Notes: a model not told the origin generated them from the letters alone. Positions 17,833 to 27,709 are shown, counted from the first letter of the stretch. The stretch: 47,083 nucleotides of DNA from an uncultured Hyphomicrobiales bacterium (GCA_903892675.1 CAITJJ010000106.1:1-47083), one strand, 5' to 3'. Program-made: numbers and translations.

Positions 17833-18665
17833 TACACGGTCTCCTTTACCGGCCGCTGCGCCACGATCAGTTCGCGCAGCCGCTGCGTCATGGATACGAA
17901 AGTCGGCGTGTAGGACATGTCGATGGTACGGGGCCGCGGAAACGGCACTTCGGCATCGTCGACGATCTGGCCAGGCCGCGTCCGCATGACGCAGATGCGG
18001 GTGGCGAGATAGCCGGCCTCCTTCAGGTCGTGAGTAACCAGCAGCACCGTGGGCTTGAGTTTCATCCACAATTCCTGCATCACCGCCCACAATTCCTCGC
18101 GCGTGAACTGGTCGAGCGCGCCGAACGGTTCGTCGAGCAGCAACAATTGCGGCTCATGAATGAGCGCACGGCACAGCGAGGCGCGCTGCAACATGCCGCC
18201 GGACAATTGCCAGGGATGCTTGTCGCCGAAATTGGCAAGACCGACTTCCTTCAGCAGCGCGTCGGCCCGATCGCGAAACTCTGTTTTCTTCTTGCTGCCG
18301 TATTCCTGCCGGAACGGCGGTACGATCTTGAGCGGCATCATGACATTGTCGCGCACCGTGAGCCACGGCAGCATGGTCGGATTTTGAAACGCCATGCCGA
18401 CGCGAATTGGCGTCGCGCCAACCTCACGTCCGGCGACATAGACGTAGCCTTCCGAAGCAGTGATCAGCCCGGTGACCAGCTTGAGAATCGTCGACTTGCC
18501 GCAGCCGGACGGCCCGACCAAAGCGACGAAATCGCCCTGGTTGACGAGCAAGTTGGTCAGGCCGAGCGCGGTCACCTGCTTGTCAGCGCGCCCATAAGTG
18601 AGCGTGACATTTTCCAGCTCAATAAAGGTCTCATCCGTTCTTGGCAGTTCGGTCGCGGTCATCAT
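17832..18665 (-). CDS. ABC transporter ATP-binding protein, SsuB/TauB type
   Basis: The ATPase subunit of 277 residues with Walker A (GPSGCGKST), Q-loop (GMAFQNPTMLPWLTVRDNV), signature LSGGMLQR, Walker B LLLLDEPFGALD and switch His in LVTHDLKEA, all of the SsuB/TauB/ThiZ kind. The start is ATG 18665, overlapping the TGA of the upstream amidohydrolase by 4 nt; an ATG at 18662 directly follows. The signature has GGMLQR where GGMQQR is usual, a tolerated change. The long frame extending to 19115 in this register is a shadow of the upstream gene. Partner permease follows with a 1-nt overlap. Confidence 0.93.
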   Translation of the reverse strand: MMTATELPRTDETFIELENVTLTYGRADKQVTALGLTNLLVNQGDFVALVGPSGCGKSTILKLVTGLITASEGYVYVAGREVGATPIRVGMAFQNPTMLPWLTVRDNVMMPLKIVPPFRQEYGSKKKTEFRDRADALLKEVGLANFGDKHPWQLSGGMLQRASLCRALIHEPQLLLLDEPFGALDQFTREELWAVMQELWMKLKPTVLLVTHDLKEAGYLATRICVMRTRPGQIVDDAEVPFPRPRTIDMSYTPTFVSMTQRLRELIVAQRPVKETV

Positions 18666-20131
18666 GCAATCTGTTCCCTTCGCCCGGCAGAGCGTTGAGC
18701 GGTGATCGCCTGCATCGTATGTTCGGCGTTGCGGACTTGCGGCTTTGGCATTTGCTGGATTTTGTGCACCGACTGGCCCCAGCCTTTGGTGTCCATCAGC
18801 TTGCGGTCCTTCATAACGAAGCGGCCGCGCACAATCGTGTGGATCGGCAGCCCTTTCACCTTGCGGCCGTCCCAGGGCGATATCTTCGATCGCGACTGAA
18901 TGTCGGCGTCGCGGATCGTGTGCTCGCGGCCGAGATCGACAATGGCGATGTCCGCGTCGGAGCCCGGCAGCAACGCGCCCTTGCGCGGATAGAGGCCCCA
19001 GATGCGCGCCGGATTGTACGCACTCATGCGCACATAGGCGGAAATCGACATGCGGCCGGCGTTCACCTCGGTCAGCATCAAGGGCATTTGGGTTTCGACA
19101 CCGGGAAATCCGCAATCGACGGTCCAGATATCGTTGCGGGTTTTTTCCTCCGGCGCATGCGGCGCGTGATCGGTGGCGATGACGTCGATGGCGCCATCGA
19201 TCAGCGCCCGCCAGATCGGCTCCTGGTTACGGCTCTCTCGCACCGGCGGATTGACGGCAATAACGCCGGGCACGCGCGTGTAGTCGTCGGTCGACAGCAT
19301 TAAGTAGTGCGGACAGGTTTCGCCGGTGATATCGACGCCACGCGCCTTGGCCTCGCGCAGCGGCCGTAACTCGTCAGCGCTCGAAATGTGCAACACATGA
19401 ATGCGGGCACCGGTCCATTCGGCAAGAATGGCGGCGCGGCTGACCGCTTCGATCGCGACCACCGGCGGCCGCGCCGCCAGATGCGCGAACTGATCGTGAA
19501 TGCCGGCGGCCATCAGCCGCTTCTGCCGCCGCTCCATGATGTCGTTGTTCTCGGCGTGCAGCGAGACGCGCTTGCCGCTTGCCGCCGCCACCTCGAAGAG
19601 CTCCAACGTCGCTCCGGTGTCGGGCGACGCGATCTTGCCGAATGTGTTGCCCATATAAAGCTTGAAACCAATGATGCCGCCATCGAGCAGTTCTGGCACC
19701 GTCGCGAGGTTTTCATCGCCGAGAAGGCCGTAAAGGCCGAAGTCTATATGCGCCTTCGACGCGGCAATGGCATGCTTGGCGGCGAGGATGTCGCCATCGG
19801 CGGTCGGTGGAATGGTGTTCGGCATGTCAAACACGCAGGTCACGCCACCGAAGGCCGCTGCCGCGGTGCCGCTTTCCCAGTCCTCCTTGTGCGGATAACC
19901 CGGATCGCGGAAATGAACGTGGTCGTCGATGGCGCCGGGCAAGATGTGCATGCCGGCTGCGTCGAACACTTCTTTCGCCGGCGGCATAGCGCTGTCGGCG
20001 CCGATGGCGAGGATCCGGCCATCCTTGATAGCAATGCTGGCCTCGATTACTGCATCCGGCGACACCACTTTGCCGTTGCGGATCACAAGGTCGGCGGTCA
20101 TGGCTGTCATCGCGTTCATCGTGTCACTCAC
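18662..20131 (-). CDS. Dihydroorotase-like cyclic amidohydrolase (allantoinase/hydantoinase group)
   Basis: A 489-residue amidohydrolase-superfamily TIM barrel. Metal ligands are visible as His71 and His73 (DDHVHFRDPG), a carboxylated lysine Lys157 (GFKLYMGNTFG), His192 (LHAEN), His248 (VLHIS) and Asp321 (ATDHAPH). The N-terminal block VHFRDPGYPHKEDWESGT and FDMPNT are typical of allantoinases and class I dihydroorotases. The enzymes open or close cyclic ureides such as dihydroorotate, allantoin and dihydropyrimidine. It begins at a GTG overlapping the SDR stop (GTGA); an ATG at 20119 is an alternative. Its place in a transport/ring-opening operon argues for catabolism over UMP synthesis. Exact substrate unknown. 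About 40 C-terminal residues are extra and polar. Confidence 0.83.
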   Translation of the reverse strand: MSDTMNAMTAMTADLVIRNGKVVSPDAVIEASIAIKDGRILAIGADSAMPPAKEVFDAAGMHILPGAIDDHVHFRDPGYPHKEDWESGTAAAAFGGVTCVFDMPNTIPPTADGDILAAKHAIAASKAHIDFGLYGLLGDENLATVPELLDGGIIGFKLYMGNTFGKIASPDTGATLELFEVAAASGKRVSLHAENNDIMERRQKRLMAAGIHDQFAHLAARPPVVAIEAVSRAAILAEWTGARIHVLHISSADELRPLREAKARGVDITGETCPHYLMLSTDDYTRVPGVIAVNPPVRESRNQEPIWRALIDGAIDVIATDHAPHAPEEKTRNDIWTVDCGFPGVETQMPLMLTEVNAGRMSISAYVRMSAYNPARIWGLYPRKGALLPGSDADIAIVDLGREHTIRDADIQSRSKISPWDGRKVKGLPIHTIVRGRFVMKDRKLMDTKGWGQSVHKIQQMPKPQVRNAEHTMQAITAQRSAGRREQIA

Positions 20132-20922
20132 AGCATCGCCCAGCCGCCATCGACCGGCAAATCGATGCCGGTGAGCTGACGAGAAACATCGCTCGCAAGA
20201 AACAAGCAGGCATTGGCGACGTCGGCATCCTCCGTGACGCGCTTGAGCGCGTAGTCGGCGGCATGGCGCTCCATCGCTTCTTCAAGCGTGATGCCGAGGC
20301 GCTTGGCCATGTCGGCGCAGACTTTGTCGCGGAAACGTGGCCCGTCGACCATGCCGGGCGCCACGTTGTTGACGTTGATGTTGTACTGGCCGACTTCGAG
20401 GGCAAAACTCTTGGTAATGCCGCGCAGGCCCCATTTCGACGCCGAATAGGCCATGCGGCCGGCGCGCCCGCGCATGCCGAACGTGCCGCCGACATTGACC
20501 ACCTTGCCGTAGCGTTGCGCGATCATGGTCGGCAGAACGCTGCGCATCGTATGAAAACAGCCATTCATGTTGAGCGTGACGATCTCGTCGAATTCCTCCG
20601 GCGTCGTCTCGACGCCGGTTTTGCCGACCGGACCGGAACCACCGGCGACATTGACCAGAATGTCGATGCGGTCGCCGAAGGCTTCCCTGGTTCTGGCGGC
20701 GGCAACATCGCATTGCGCCGGATCGGTCAGATCGCACGGCACGATGATCACCTGCGCGCCCATCTTCGCAACTTCAGCGGCGACCGGCTCGATCGCTGCG
20801 ACATCGCGGCCGAGCAGCGCCAATTTCGCTCCTTCCGCGGCGAAAGCCGTGGTGATCGCCGCCCCCATCCCCTTGGCCGGGCCGGTGATCATCGCGACTT
20901 TGCCTTGGAGCTTCAGTTCCAT
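20128..20922 (-). CDS. SDR-family oxidoreductase
   Basis: A classical short-chain dehydrogenase/reductase of 264 residues. The cofactor motif is TGPAKGMG (residues 13-20), the NxAG element is NVAGG, and the catalytic pair Tyr159/Lys163 sits in AYSASK. The usual catalytic serine position is occupied by Gly146 (NVGGT), with Thr147 adjacent as possible substitute. The end GIDLPVDGGWAML is family-typical. It is directly downstream of the binding-protein gene and translationally coupled to the cyclic amidohydrolase, so it may oxidise or reduce an intermediate of the heterocycle pathway. Substrate cannot be predicted. Confidence 0.85.
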   Translation of the reverse strand: MELKLQGKVAMITGPAKGMGAAITTAFAAEGAKLALLGRDVAAIEPVAAEVAKMGAQVIIVPCDLTDPAQCDVAAARTREAFGDRIDILVNVAGGSGPVGKTGVETTPEEFDEIVTLNMNGCFHTMRSVLPTMIAQRYGKVVNVGGTFGMRGRAGRMAYSASKWGLRGITKSFALEVGQYNINVNNVAPGMVDGPRFRDKVCADMAKRLGITLEEAMERHAADYALKRVTEDADVANACLFLASDVSRQLTGIDLPVDGGWAML

Positions 20923-20952
20923 CGCCGCACCTTGGGAAAAATCGGGAAGGCA

Positions 20953-20980
20953 GCCGCTCCTCTCGCAAAAGAGGAGCGGC
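20953..20980 (-). terminator. Strong hairpin between binding-protein and SDR genes
   Basis: Perfect 11-bp arms (GCCGCTCCTCT / AGAGGAGCGGC) with a 6-nt loop, followed on the minus strand about 10 nt later by a T5 run. Located 18 bp after the binding-protein stop. It likely ends most transcripts or protects their 3' end, allowing more binding protein than downstream ATPase and permease. Confidence 0.6.
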
Positions 20981-20997
20981 CGAGTTTGCGGGTCGTC

Positions 20998-22038
20998 CTA
21001 GAACAGCTTGTGCGGCAGTTCCGTTGCCGGCGGCAGGAACGAGCCATCCCAGACTTCGCTGATCGCCGGCGAGCGCGGCAGGGAAAGCGCATCGACCATG
21101 ATGTCGATCGACTTCTTCAAGCGAACTTCGTCGATGCTGCCGAGACCGATCTTCTTGATCTCGGGATGGTTCATCTCGTCGGCGAAGGTCGCGTCAAAAC
21201 GCTCGCGCTCGAGTTTGCCGTTGATCAGCGGCTCGCGCTTGGCGACCGCGGCGACCGAGGCTTCCGGGTCCTTGATCGAGTCCTGCATGCCTTTGTTGAG
21301 CGCGCGCAGGAAGCCCTTCACCAGTTCCGGCTTTTCCTTGGCCATCTTTTTCGGAACGATGATGGCGTTGGAATAGAGATCCATGCCGTAATCGCCGTAC
21401 TTGATGTAGCGGATCTTGTCCTCGTCGATCTTGGCGAGCTTGGCCGAGAAGCGGATGGTGTTCACGTAGCCGAACACGCCATCGACCTGGCCCTGCATCA
21501 GCATGTTTTCGCGCAGGTTCGGCTGCATGTTGCTGAGCTTTACCGTCGTGCAATCGATCTTGGCGATCTTGCAGAACGCCGGGAATAGCTTGAGCGCGCC
21601 GTCATTGGCCGGGCCGCCGATCGATTTGCCTTCGAGGTCCTTGGCGGTCTTGATCGGGCTATCGGCCTTCACCGCGATTGTGAACGGCGGCTGGTTGTAC
21701 ATGACGTAGACGGCAATCGGCGCGTCTTCCGGTTTCTTCGCCGCCATTTCGATCAACGCATTCATGTCGCCGAAGCCGACGTCATAGGTGCCGTTGCCGA
21801 CCAGCGCGGGCACGCCGCCGGAGCCGTTGCCCTGGTCGAGTTGCACCTCGATACCTTCGGCTTTGAAATAACCGCGGTCGTCGGCGAGGAAGAACATCCC
21901 CTGCGGACCCTGATATTTCCAGTTCAACACGACTTTGAGCTTGGTTTGGGCGGCCGCGGGCGTAGCCGAGGCGAGCGAACCGGCAATGCCGATCGCAGCC
22001 GCGGCGGCAATCAGCAAGGAACGGGAAGAAATAGTCAT
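20998..22038 (-). CDS. NMT1/THI5-like ABC substrate-binding protein
   Basis: A periplasmic binding protein of 346 residues. ATG 22038 has an SD (CAGGAG), and the product begins with a Sec signal (MTISSRSLLIAAAAAIGIAG, cleavage near ATPAAAQ). The mature start TKLKVVLNWKYQGPQGMFFLADDRGYFKAEGIEV is the NMT1/THI5 signature of proteins binding pyrimidine precursors, riboflavin-like or sulfonate ligands. A longer in-frame upstream stretch is rejected because it would bury the signal peptide. It leads the minus-strand operon and is divergent from the LysR regulator. The strong hairpin after it suggests elevated expression relative to the transporter subunits. A pyrimidine or cyclic ureide ligand is inferred from context. 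Confidence 0.92.
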   Translation of the reverse strand: MTISSRSLLIAAAAAIGIAGSLASATPAAAQTKLKVVLNWKYQGPQGMFFLADDRGYFKAEGIEVQLDQGNGSGGVPALVGNGTYDVGFGDMNALIEMAAKKPEDAPIAVYVMYNQPPFTIAVKADSPIKTAKDLEGKSIGGPANDGALKLFPAFCKIAKIDCTTVKLSNMQPNLRENMLMQGQVDGVFGYVNTIRFSAKLAKIDEDKIRYIKYGDYGMDLYSNAIIVPKKMAKEKPELVKGFLRALNKGMQDSIKDPEASVAAVAKREPLINGKLERERFDATFADEMNHPEIKKIGLGSIDEVRLKKSIDIMVDALSLPRSPAISEVWDGSFLPPATELPHKLF

Positions 22039-22171
22039 TGGCGTACTCCTGTTGAGCATCTGAAGCTTTTGCGCGCACGTCCGGCCCGGCCTGCCGGCTG
22101 CCCGCGGTGTGTGTCGGCGTCGCCGAAGGGTTTTCGTCTCGGCGCGACCATGAATTGGTCCATGCAAGTGT

Positions 22172-22200
22172 GGTGCCGGAAAATCCTAGCCCGGGGCACC
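22172..22200. promoter_or_regulatory. Inverted repeat GGTGCC...GGCACC, candidate LysR site 1
   Basis: Six-bp perfect arms separated by 17 bp in the divergent region. The left half lies in GTGTGGTGCCGGAAAA, nearly the same as the half-site at 22229 (GAGTGGTGCCGAAAA), 61 bp away. Repeated GTGGTGCC sites between a LysR gene and its likely target operon suggest regulator binding. Confidence 0.45.
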
Positions 22201-22228
22201 GTTGCCATCTGCCGCTGATTTTTTGCTA

Positions 22229-22253
22229 GAGTGGTGCCGAAAAGGCATCACTC
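22229..22253. promoter_or_regulatory. 25-bp inverted repeat before the LysR gene, candidate operator
   Basis: GAGTGGTGCC-GAAAA-GGCATCACTC: ten-bp arms with one mismatch around a 5-bp centre, 20 bp before the LysR ATG. No T-run follows, so it is unlikely to be a terminator. Autoregulation by the adjacent LysR protein is a reasonable reading. Confidence 0.55.
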
Positions 22254-22272
22254 TCTTTCCCATGGCGAGCCG

Positions 22273-23175
22273 ATGAAACACCTGCGCATCCTGGATTACG
22301 TTGACGCCGTCGCCCGCGCCCGCTCGATCCGCAAGGCGGCCGAACAGCTCAACGTCACGGCATCGGCGGTCAATCGCCGCATCGCCGACCTCGAAGAAGA
22401 GCTGGGCGCGCTGCTGTTCGAGCGCCTGCCGCGCGGCGTGCGGCTAACCGCCGCCGGCGAAGTCTTCGTCAATTACCTGCGCAAGCAAGGCGGCGAAGCC
22501 GAGCGGATGAAATCGCAGATCGAAGACCTCAAGGGCCTGCGCCGCGGCACGGTCCGGCTCGCCTGCAGCCAGGCAATGGCGCTCGATTTTCTGCCGCGCG
22601 CCATCGCCGAATTCCGCAAGACGCATCCAAAAGTCGAATTCGACGTCAAGGTGGTCGACCACGAATATGCGATGGCGGCGCTGTCGGCTTTCGAAGTCGA
22701 TCTGGTAATGGTGTTTCGCCCGCCATTCATGGCTAATTTTCAACCGTTAATGACGCTCGAACAACGGCTGGTCGCGGTGATGGCGAAGAACCATCCGCTC
22801 GCCAAACTGCGCAAACTTCGACTGCGCGATTGCGCCGCGCATCCGGTCGCGCTGCCCGAACGTTCGATCGGCGGCCGCCAACTTCTCGACCAGGTCGCGG
22901 CCCGCACCGGCCTGACTTTCAATATCGCCGCCGAATCCAACTCCTTTGAAATGCTGCGTGGCCTGGCTATCCATGCCGGACTGCTGTCGTTTCAGATCAA
23001 GATCGGCACCCTGCTGGACGGCAACAGGCTGGGACTGGTGGCGCGCGAGATCGACGACCGCGACGTACCAAGCGCCAAGCTCGTGTTCGGCCAGTTGCGC
23101 GAACGCAATCTGCCGGTGGCGACCGCTGTGTTTGCCGAACACATCACGCGCCGCCTGCGAGCGATGCTTGGCTAA
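22273..23175 (+). CDS. LysR-family transcriptional regulator
   Basis: A 300-residue LysR protein. The N-terminal winged helix reads RSIRKAAEQLNVTASAVNRRIADLEEELGALLFERLPRGVRLTAAG, followed by a linker helix and an inducer-binding domain (GTVRLACSQAMALDFLPRAIAEFRKTHPKVEFDV). ATG 22273 places the helix-turn-helix at the normal distance; an upstream GTG at 22231 falls inside the inverted repeat and was rejected. It is divergent from the binding-protein/amidohydrolase operon and precedes the URC genes, so it may control both. The inducer is probably a pyrimidine or breakdown product; this is inference. Confidence 0.93.
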   Translation: MKHLRILDYVDAVARARSIRKAAEQLNVTASAVNRRIADLEEELGALLFERLPRGVRLTAAGEVFVNYLRKQGGEAERMKSQIEDLKGLRRGTVRLACSQAMALDFLPRAIAEFRKTHPKVEFDVKVVDHEYAMAALSAFEVDLVMVFRPPFMANFQPLMTLEQRLVAVMAKNHPLAKLRKLRLRDCAAHPVALPERSIGGRQLLDQVAARTGLTFNIAAESNSFEMLRGLAIHAGLLSFQIKIGTLLDGNRLGLVAREIDDRDVPSAKLVFGQLRERNLPVATAVFAEHITRRLRAMLG

Positions 23176-23221
23176 ACATCATGCATTTGGCTGCGATGCC
23201 AATTCCGCCATCCTCATGGTC

Positions 23222-23249
23222 TTGCGCTTGTGAAATTAGGGGTTATACT
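23222..23249 (+). promoter_or_regulatory. Candidate sigma70-type promoter for the URC leader
   Basis: TTGCGC (23222-23227), 16-bp spacer, TATACT (23244-23249). A start site about 7 nt downstream would put the transcript 5' end just before the structured region at 23260. The -10 is good and the -35 only partial. Confidence 0.4.
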
Positions 23250-23259
23250 TTTCTTTTAA

Positions 23260-23371
23260 GGGACGGCCTCATCCAGCCCATTGCGGGCCGGGTTAACGAA
23301 CGCCGGCCTTTAAAACCGAGTAAGCGCTGAAACGTACTGGCCCGTCCTCCTTGGCGGGCCATATCCTTTTT
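23260..23371 (+). promoter_or_regulatory. Structured 5' leader of the URC operon, candidate riboswitch or attenuator
   Basis: A closing stem can form between GGACGG (23261-23266) and CCGTCC (23342-23347), extendable by two more pairs around a bulge. It encloses a hairpin GGCCGG-GTT-AACG-AAC-(G)-CCGGCC (23286-23308) and a weaker one, AGTA...TACT (23319-23338). The 3' strand of the closing stem is also the 5' arm of a second hairpin TGGCCCG / CGGGCCA (23338-23361) followed by T5 at 23367-23371. The two folds exclude each other, the usual logic of an attenuator or riboswitch. I cannot match it to a known class. Confidence 0.5.
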
Positions 23372-23401
23372 GCTTCGGCTTATGCTTATGGTTTTAAAAC
23401 A

Positions 23402-24658
<1,257 letters not shown>

Positions 24659-24683
24659 GCGAACCTGTGAGCGGACCTTCCTC

Positions 24684-25919
24684 ATGAATCCCGAGACGGC
24701 CGCGGCCTTTTCACTTCTCAGCGCCGAGGCCGTCCGCACGCGTGCGCACCATATGCTCGCGCTCGGATTGGACGGCAAACTGCCGAACTTCCGCGTCGAT
24801 CTTTCGCAATTGGACTCCACCGCCGAACGCGTGATTGCCGTCACACGGCAAAACTATCCGTCACTCGAAATTCCCTTTCATTCCCGTTGGCGGCATTTCG
24901 TTGTTGGCGGCGTCGATCGTTTTGACGGGATTGCCAAGGCGGCCGCGTTCAAGGACGCCGCCGCCCGCGCGCGCGCCGAATTCGATCTTGCCATTGTCAG
25001 CGTTTTCCTCGATGCCGGCGCTGGCCCGCAATGGCGCTATGCCGACCGCGAAAGCGGCCAGAGCATCGGCCGTTCCGAAGGCTTGGCGCTGGCCAGCCTC
25101 GACATGTTCATGCGCGGCGCGTTCTCGGCCGATCCATCCCGCCCGTTGCGGGTCGATGCCGCGGTGCTGGCGCATCTCAGCGCGGACCAGTTGGCGCAAG
25201 GGTTTCAGGTAAACGCGGACAATCCGCTGGTCGGTCTCGAAGGCCGCGCCGCCTTGTTGCGCCGCCTCGGCGCGTTGATTGCCGAAAGTCCCGGTGTCTT
25301 CGCCCAGAACGACAGCGCGCGGCCCGGCGGCCTTTTCGATCATCTCGCCGCGTTGGACGACGGCAACACGATCGCCGCGCCGGACATCCTGTCCGAATTG
25401 CTGCACGAACTCGGGCCGATCTGGCCGTCGCGCATCTCACTAGGAGGCATCCCACTCGGCGATTGCTGGCGACACCCGGCGATGAAGACCACCGATGCCA
25501 CCAATGGCATTGTGCCTATCCACAAGCTGTCGCAGTGGCTGGCCTATTCGTTGATCGAGCCGCTGCAGCGCGGCGGCATCGCTGTCACCGATATCGATGG
25601 CCTCACGGGTCTCGCCGAATACCGTAATGGCGGTTTGTTTATCGACAGTGGCGTCCTCGCCTTGCGCGACCCATCGCAATTGACGCGCGCACATGAGGCC
25701 GGCTCCGAACTCGTCGTCGAATGGCGCACGCTGACCGTCGCCCTGCTCGACCGCCTCGCCGCCACCATTCGCGAACGATTGAACATGGACGCCGTCGCTC
25801 TGCCATTGGCAAAAATTCTCGAAGGCGGCACCTGGGCGGCCGGTCGCGCCATCGCCCGCGAAAAGCGCGCCGACGGCGCGCCGCCGATCAATGTCACCAG
25901 CGACGGCACGGTCTTTTAG
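24684..25919 (+). CDS. DUF1688 family protein, URC4-like
   Basis: A 411-residue protein matching the DUF1688/URC4 family, whose members occur with URC1 and uracil phosphoribosyltransferase in fungi and bacteria and are required for uracil catabolism, though the reaction is unproven to my knowledge. Typical segments are [15 protein letters not shown], the [19 protein letters not shown] stretch, [13 protein letters not shown] and the [24 protein letters not shown] block near residue 270. It starts 25 bp after the URC1-like gene at ATG 24684; the longer frame upstream is shadow. It ends 16 bp before the phosphoribosyltransferase gene, so the three form one operon. No signal peptide or membrane helix. 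Confidence 0.85.
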   Translation: MNPETAAAFSLLSAEAVRTRAHHMLALGLDGKLPNFRVDLSQLDSTAERVIAVTRQNYPSLEIPFHSRWRHFVVGGVDRFDGIAKAAAFKDAAARARAEFDLAIVSVFLDAGAGPQWRYADRESGQSIGRSEGLALASLDMFMRGAFSADPSRPLRVDAAVLAHLSADQLAQGFQVNADNPLVGLEGRAALLRRLGALIAESPGVFAQNDSARPGGLFDHLAALDDGNTIAAPDILSELLHELGPIWPSRISLGGIPLGDCWRHPAMKTTDATNGIVPIHKLSQWLAYSLIEPLQRGGIAVTDIDGLTGLAEYRNGGLFIDSGVLALRDPSQLTRAHEAGSELVVEWRTLTVALLDRLAATIRERLNMDAVALPLAKILEGGTWAAGRAIAREKRADGAPPINVTSDGTVF

Positions 25920-25935
25920 GTATCAGGAGAGATTT

Positions 25936-26565
25936 ATGGAAGGCGTTACCGTCGTCGGCCACCCATTGGTCCAGCACAAGCTGACCTTGATCCGCGACAA
26001 GAACCTGTCGACCAAATCGTTTCGCGAATTGTTGAGCGAAATCGGCATGCTGCTCTGCTACGAGGTGACGCGCGATCTGCCGCTGGAAATGGTGGACATC
26101 GAGACGCCGCTGGCGCGCATGAAATCCCCGGTCCTTGCTGGCAAGAAGCTGGTCTTCGCGCCAATCCTGCGCGCCGGGCTGACTTTCGCCGAAGGCATGC
26201 TCGACCTCGTGCCGGCGGCGCGCATCGCGCATATCGGCCTTTACCGCGAACCGGAAACCTTTGCCGCGGTCGAATACTTTTTCAAAGCACCGTCCGACAT
26301 CGCCGAGCGGCTGGTCATCGTCATCGTGCCGGTACTTGCCACCGCCAACACGGCGGTTGCCGCTGTCGACCGCCTGAAAGAACACGGCGCGAGGGAAATC
26401 CGCGTCGTATGCCTGGTTGGCGCGCCGGAGGGGATCGAACGCCTGCGCGGCATTCACCCGGATGTGCACATCTGGACGGCCGCCATCGACAGTGGATTGA
26501 ACGAGCAGGCATTTATTGTCCCCGGCCTTGGCGATGCCGGAGACCGCGCCTATGGGACGAAATAG
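25936..26565 (+). CDS. upp: Uracil phosphoribosyltransferase-like protein (URC6-like) with altered PRPP loop
   Basis: A 209-residue homologue of Upp, which converts uracil and PRPP to UMP. The start is at ATG 25936 with SD AGGAGA. The N-terminus ([27 protein letters not shown]), [19 protein letters not shown] and the C-terminal uracil-binding motif [14 protein letters not shown] are well kept. However, the PRPP-binding loop, canonically VDPMLATGGS, reads [10 protein letters not shown] (residues 130-139): the Asp is a Val and GG is AN. Activity as a normal UPRT is therefore uncertain. In the URC pathway this enzyme makes the nucleotide substrate. It is the last gene of the URC operon. Confidence 0.88.
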   Translation: MEGVTVVGHPLVQHKLTLIRDKNLSTKSFRELLSEIGMLLCYEVTRDLPLEMVDIETPLARMKSPVLAGKKLVFAPILRAGLTFAEGMLDLVPAARIAHIGLYREPETFAAVEYFFKAPSDIAERLVIVIVPVLATANTAVAAVDRLKEHGAREIRVVCLVGAPEGIERLRGIHPDVHIWTAAIDSGLNEQAFIVPGLGDAGDRAYGTK

Positions 26566-26595
26566 TTCTTGAAATCGTCCTTGCGCTGACGCCGC

Positions 26596-27576
26596 CTATT
26601 TCCGCAAGCCCGCCGCGGTCAGCGCCGTGACCCATTTTTCGATGTCGGCATGGATGAAGTCGGCGAATTCCTTCGGCGTACTGCCGAGGGGATCGGTGCC
26701 CTGGCTCTTCAACGCCGTTTGCACTTGCTCGGATTTGAGACCCTCATTCGCTGCGTCTGCGAGTTTTTGAATGATGGCCGGCGGCGTCTTGGCCGGCGCC
26801 AGAAGGCCAATCCAGATGCCTGCGTCATAACCTGTCGTACCGGCTTCCGTTAGTGTCGGCACGGTCGGCATGATGGTCGCGCGTTTCGACTGCGCCACCG
26901 CCAGGGCCTTGAGGCTGCCGGCCTGAACGTGCGGCGCCAAAGTCGCGGCGACATTGAACATAAGGGTAATGCGGCCCGCCAGCAGATCGGTGACGGCCTG
27001 ATTGCTGCCGCCTTGATAAGGCGCGATGACGATCTTTGTCCCCAATTTCTGATTGAACAGTTCGGCCGCCATGTGACTTGCCGTACCCGCGCCGGAGGAC
27101 CCGAAAGTCAGGCTTTCCGGCTTGCTTTTGGCCAGGGCAATCAATTCCTGCAAATTATTTGCCGGGACCGACGGATGCGCCACCAGCACGTTAGGAACGA
27201 CGGCGAGCAAGGAGATCGGCGCGAGTTCTGTGCCGAGATTGAATGGCGAGTTTGTCTGCGCCGGGTTGAGCGTATTGGCTACCGTCGCCATGAATAGCGT
27301 GTAGCCATCGGCGGGAGCGCGCGCGACGAACTCCGCGCCGATCATACTGCTGTTGCCCGGCCGGTTTTCCACGACGACCGGCTGGCCGAGTTTGGATTCC
27401 ATGTGCTTGCCGATAAGGCGGGCAAGAATATCGGCGGCCGATCCAGGTCCGAACCCAATGATGATTTTGATCGGCTGCGCCGGATAGATTTGCGCCGCGA
27501 CCGGCGCTGCGCCGGCTAAGACATTAATCGCAACGGCTATGCAAGCCCCGACAATCGTCGAATATCGGCTATTCAT
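26596..27576 (-). CDS. Bug/TctC-family periplasmic binding protein
   Basis: A 326-residue substrate-binding protein of the tripartite tricarboxylate transporter family, with an N-terminal signal (CIAVAINVLAGAAPVAAQ) followed by YPAQPIKIIIGFGPGSAADILARLIGKHM and VVENRPGNSSMIGAEFVARAPADGYTL, both hallmarks of Bug proteins. These bind small carboxylates or aromatic acids in the periplasm. No TctA/TctB membrane partners are nearby, which is common for these widely expanded proteins. GGGGGAACG precedes the ATG. It converges on the URC operon with a 30-bp gap and diverges from the carboxymuconolactone-decarboxylase-like gene. The ligand is unknown. Confidence 0.92.
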   Translation of the reverse strand: MNSRYSTIVGACIAVAINVLAGAAPVAAQIYPAQPIKIIIGFGPGSAADILARLIGKHMESKLGQPVVVENRPGNSSMIGAEFVARAPADGYTLFMATVANTLNPAQTNSPFNLGTELAPISLLAVVPNVLVAHPSVPANNLQELIALAKSKPESLTFGSSGAGTASHMAAELFNQKLGTKIVIAPYQGGSNQAVTDLLAGRITLMFNVAATLAPHVQAGSLKALAVAQSKRATIMPTVPTLTEAGTTGYDAGIWIGLLAPAKTPPAIIQKLADAANEGLKSEQVQTALKSQGTDPLGSTPKEFADFIHADIEKWVTALTAAGLRK

Positions 27577-27709
27577 CGTTCCCCCAACTGATTCACGTCG
27601 CGGTTTTCCCGCATATCGCTTTGTTGACGCTTGCCGACCCCGGCCCTACAGCTTGACCGCTTTCTTGCCGTCCAATTCTTAACGCAGCCGACGACGAAAG
27701 GAAACCAGC

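Noticed and set aside
23260-23347. Possible tRNA-like fold in the URC leader
   Set aside because: No T-loop motif, anticodon arm or acceptor pattern; the pairings fit a regulatory leader instead.
27628-27655. TTGACG-N16-like promoter in the gap between the Bug protein and the CMD-like gene
   Set aside because: The -10 is poor (CTACAG), and without a mapped start I cannot support it.
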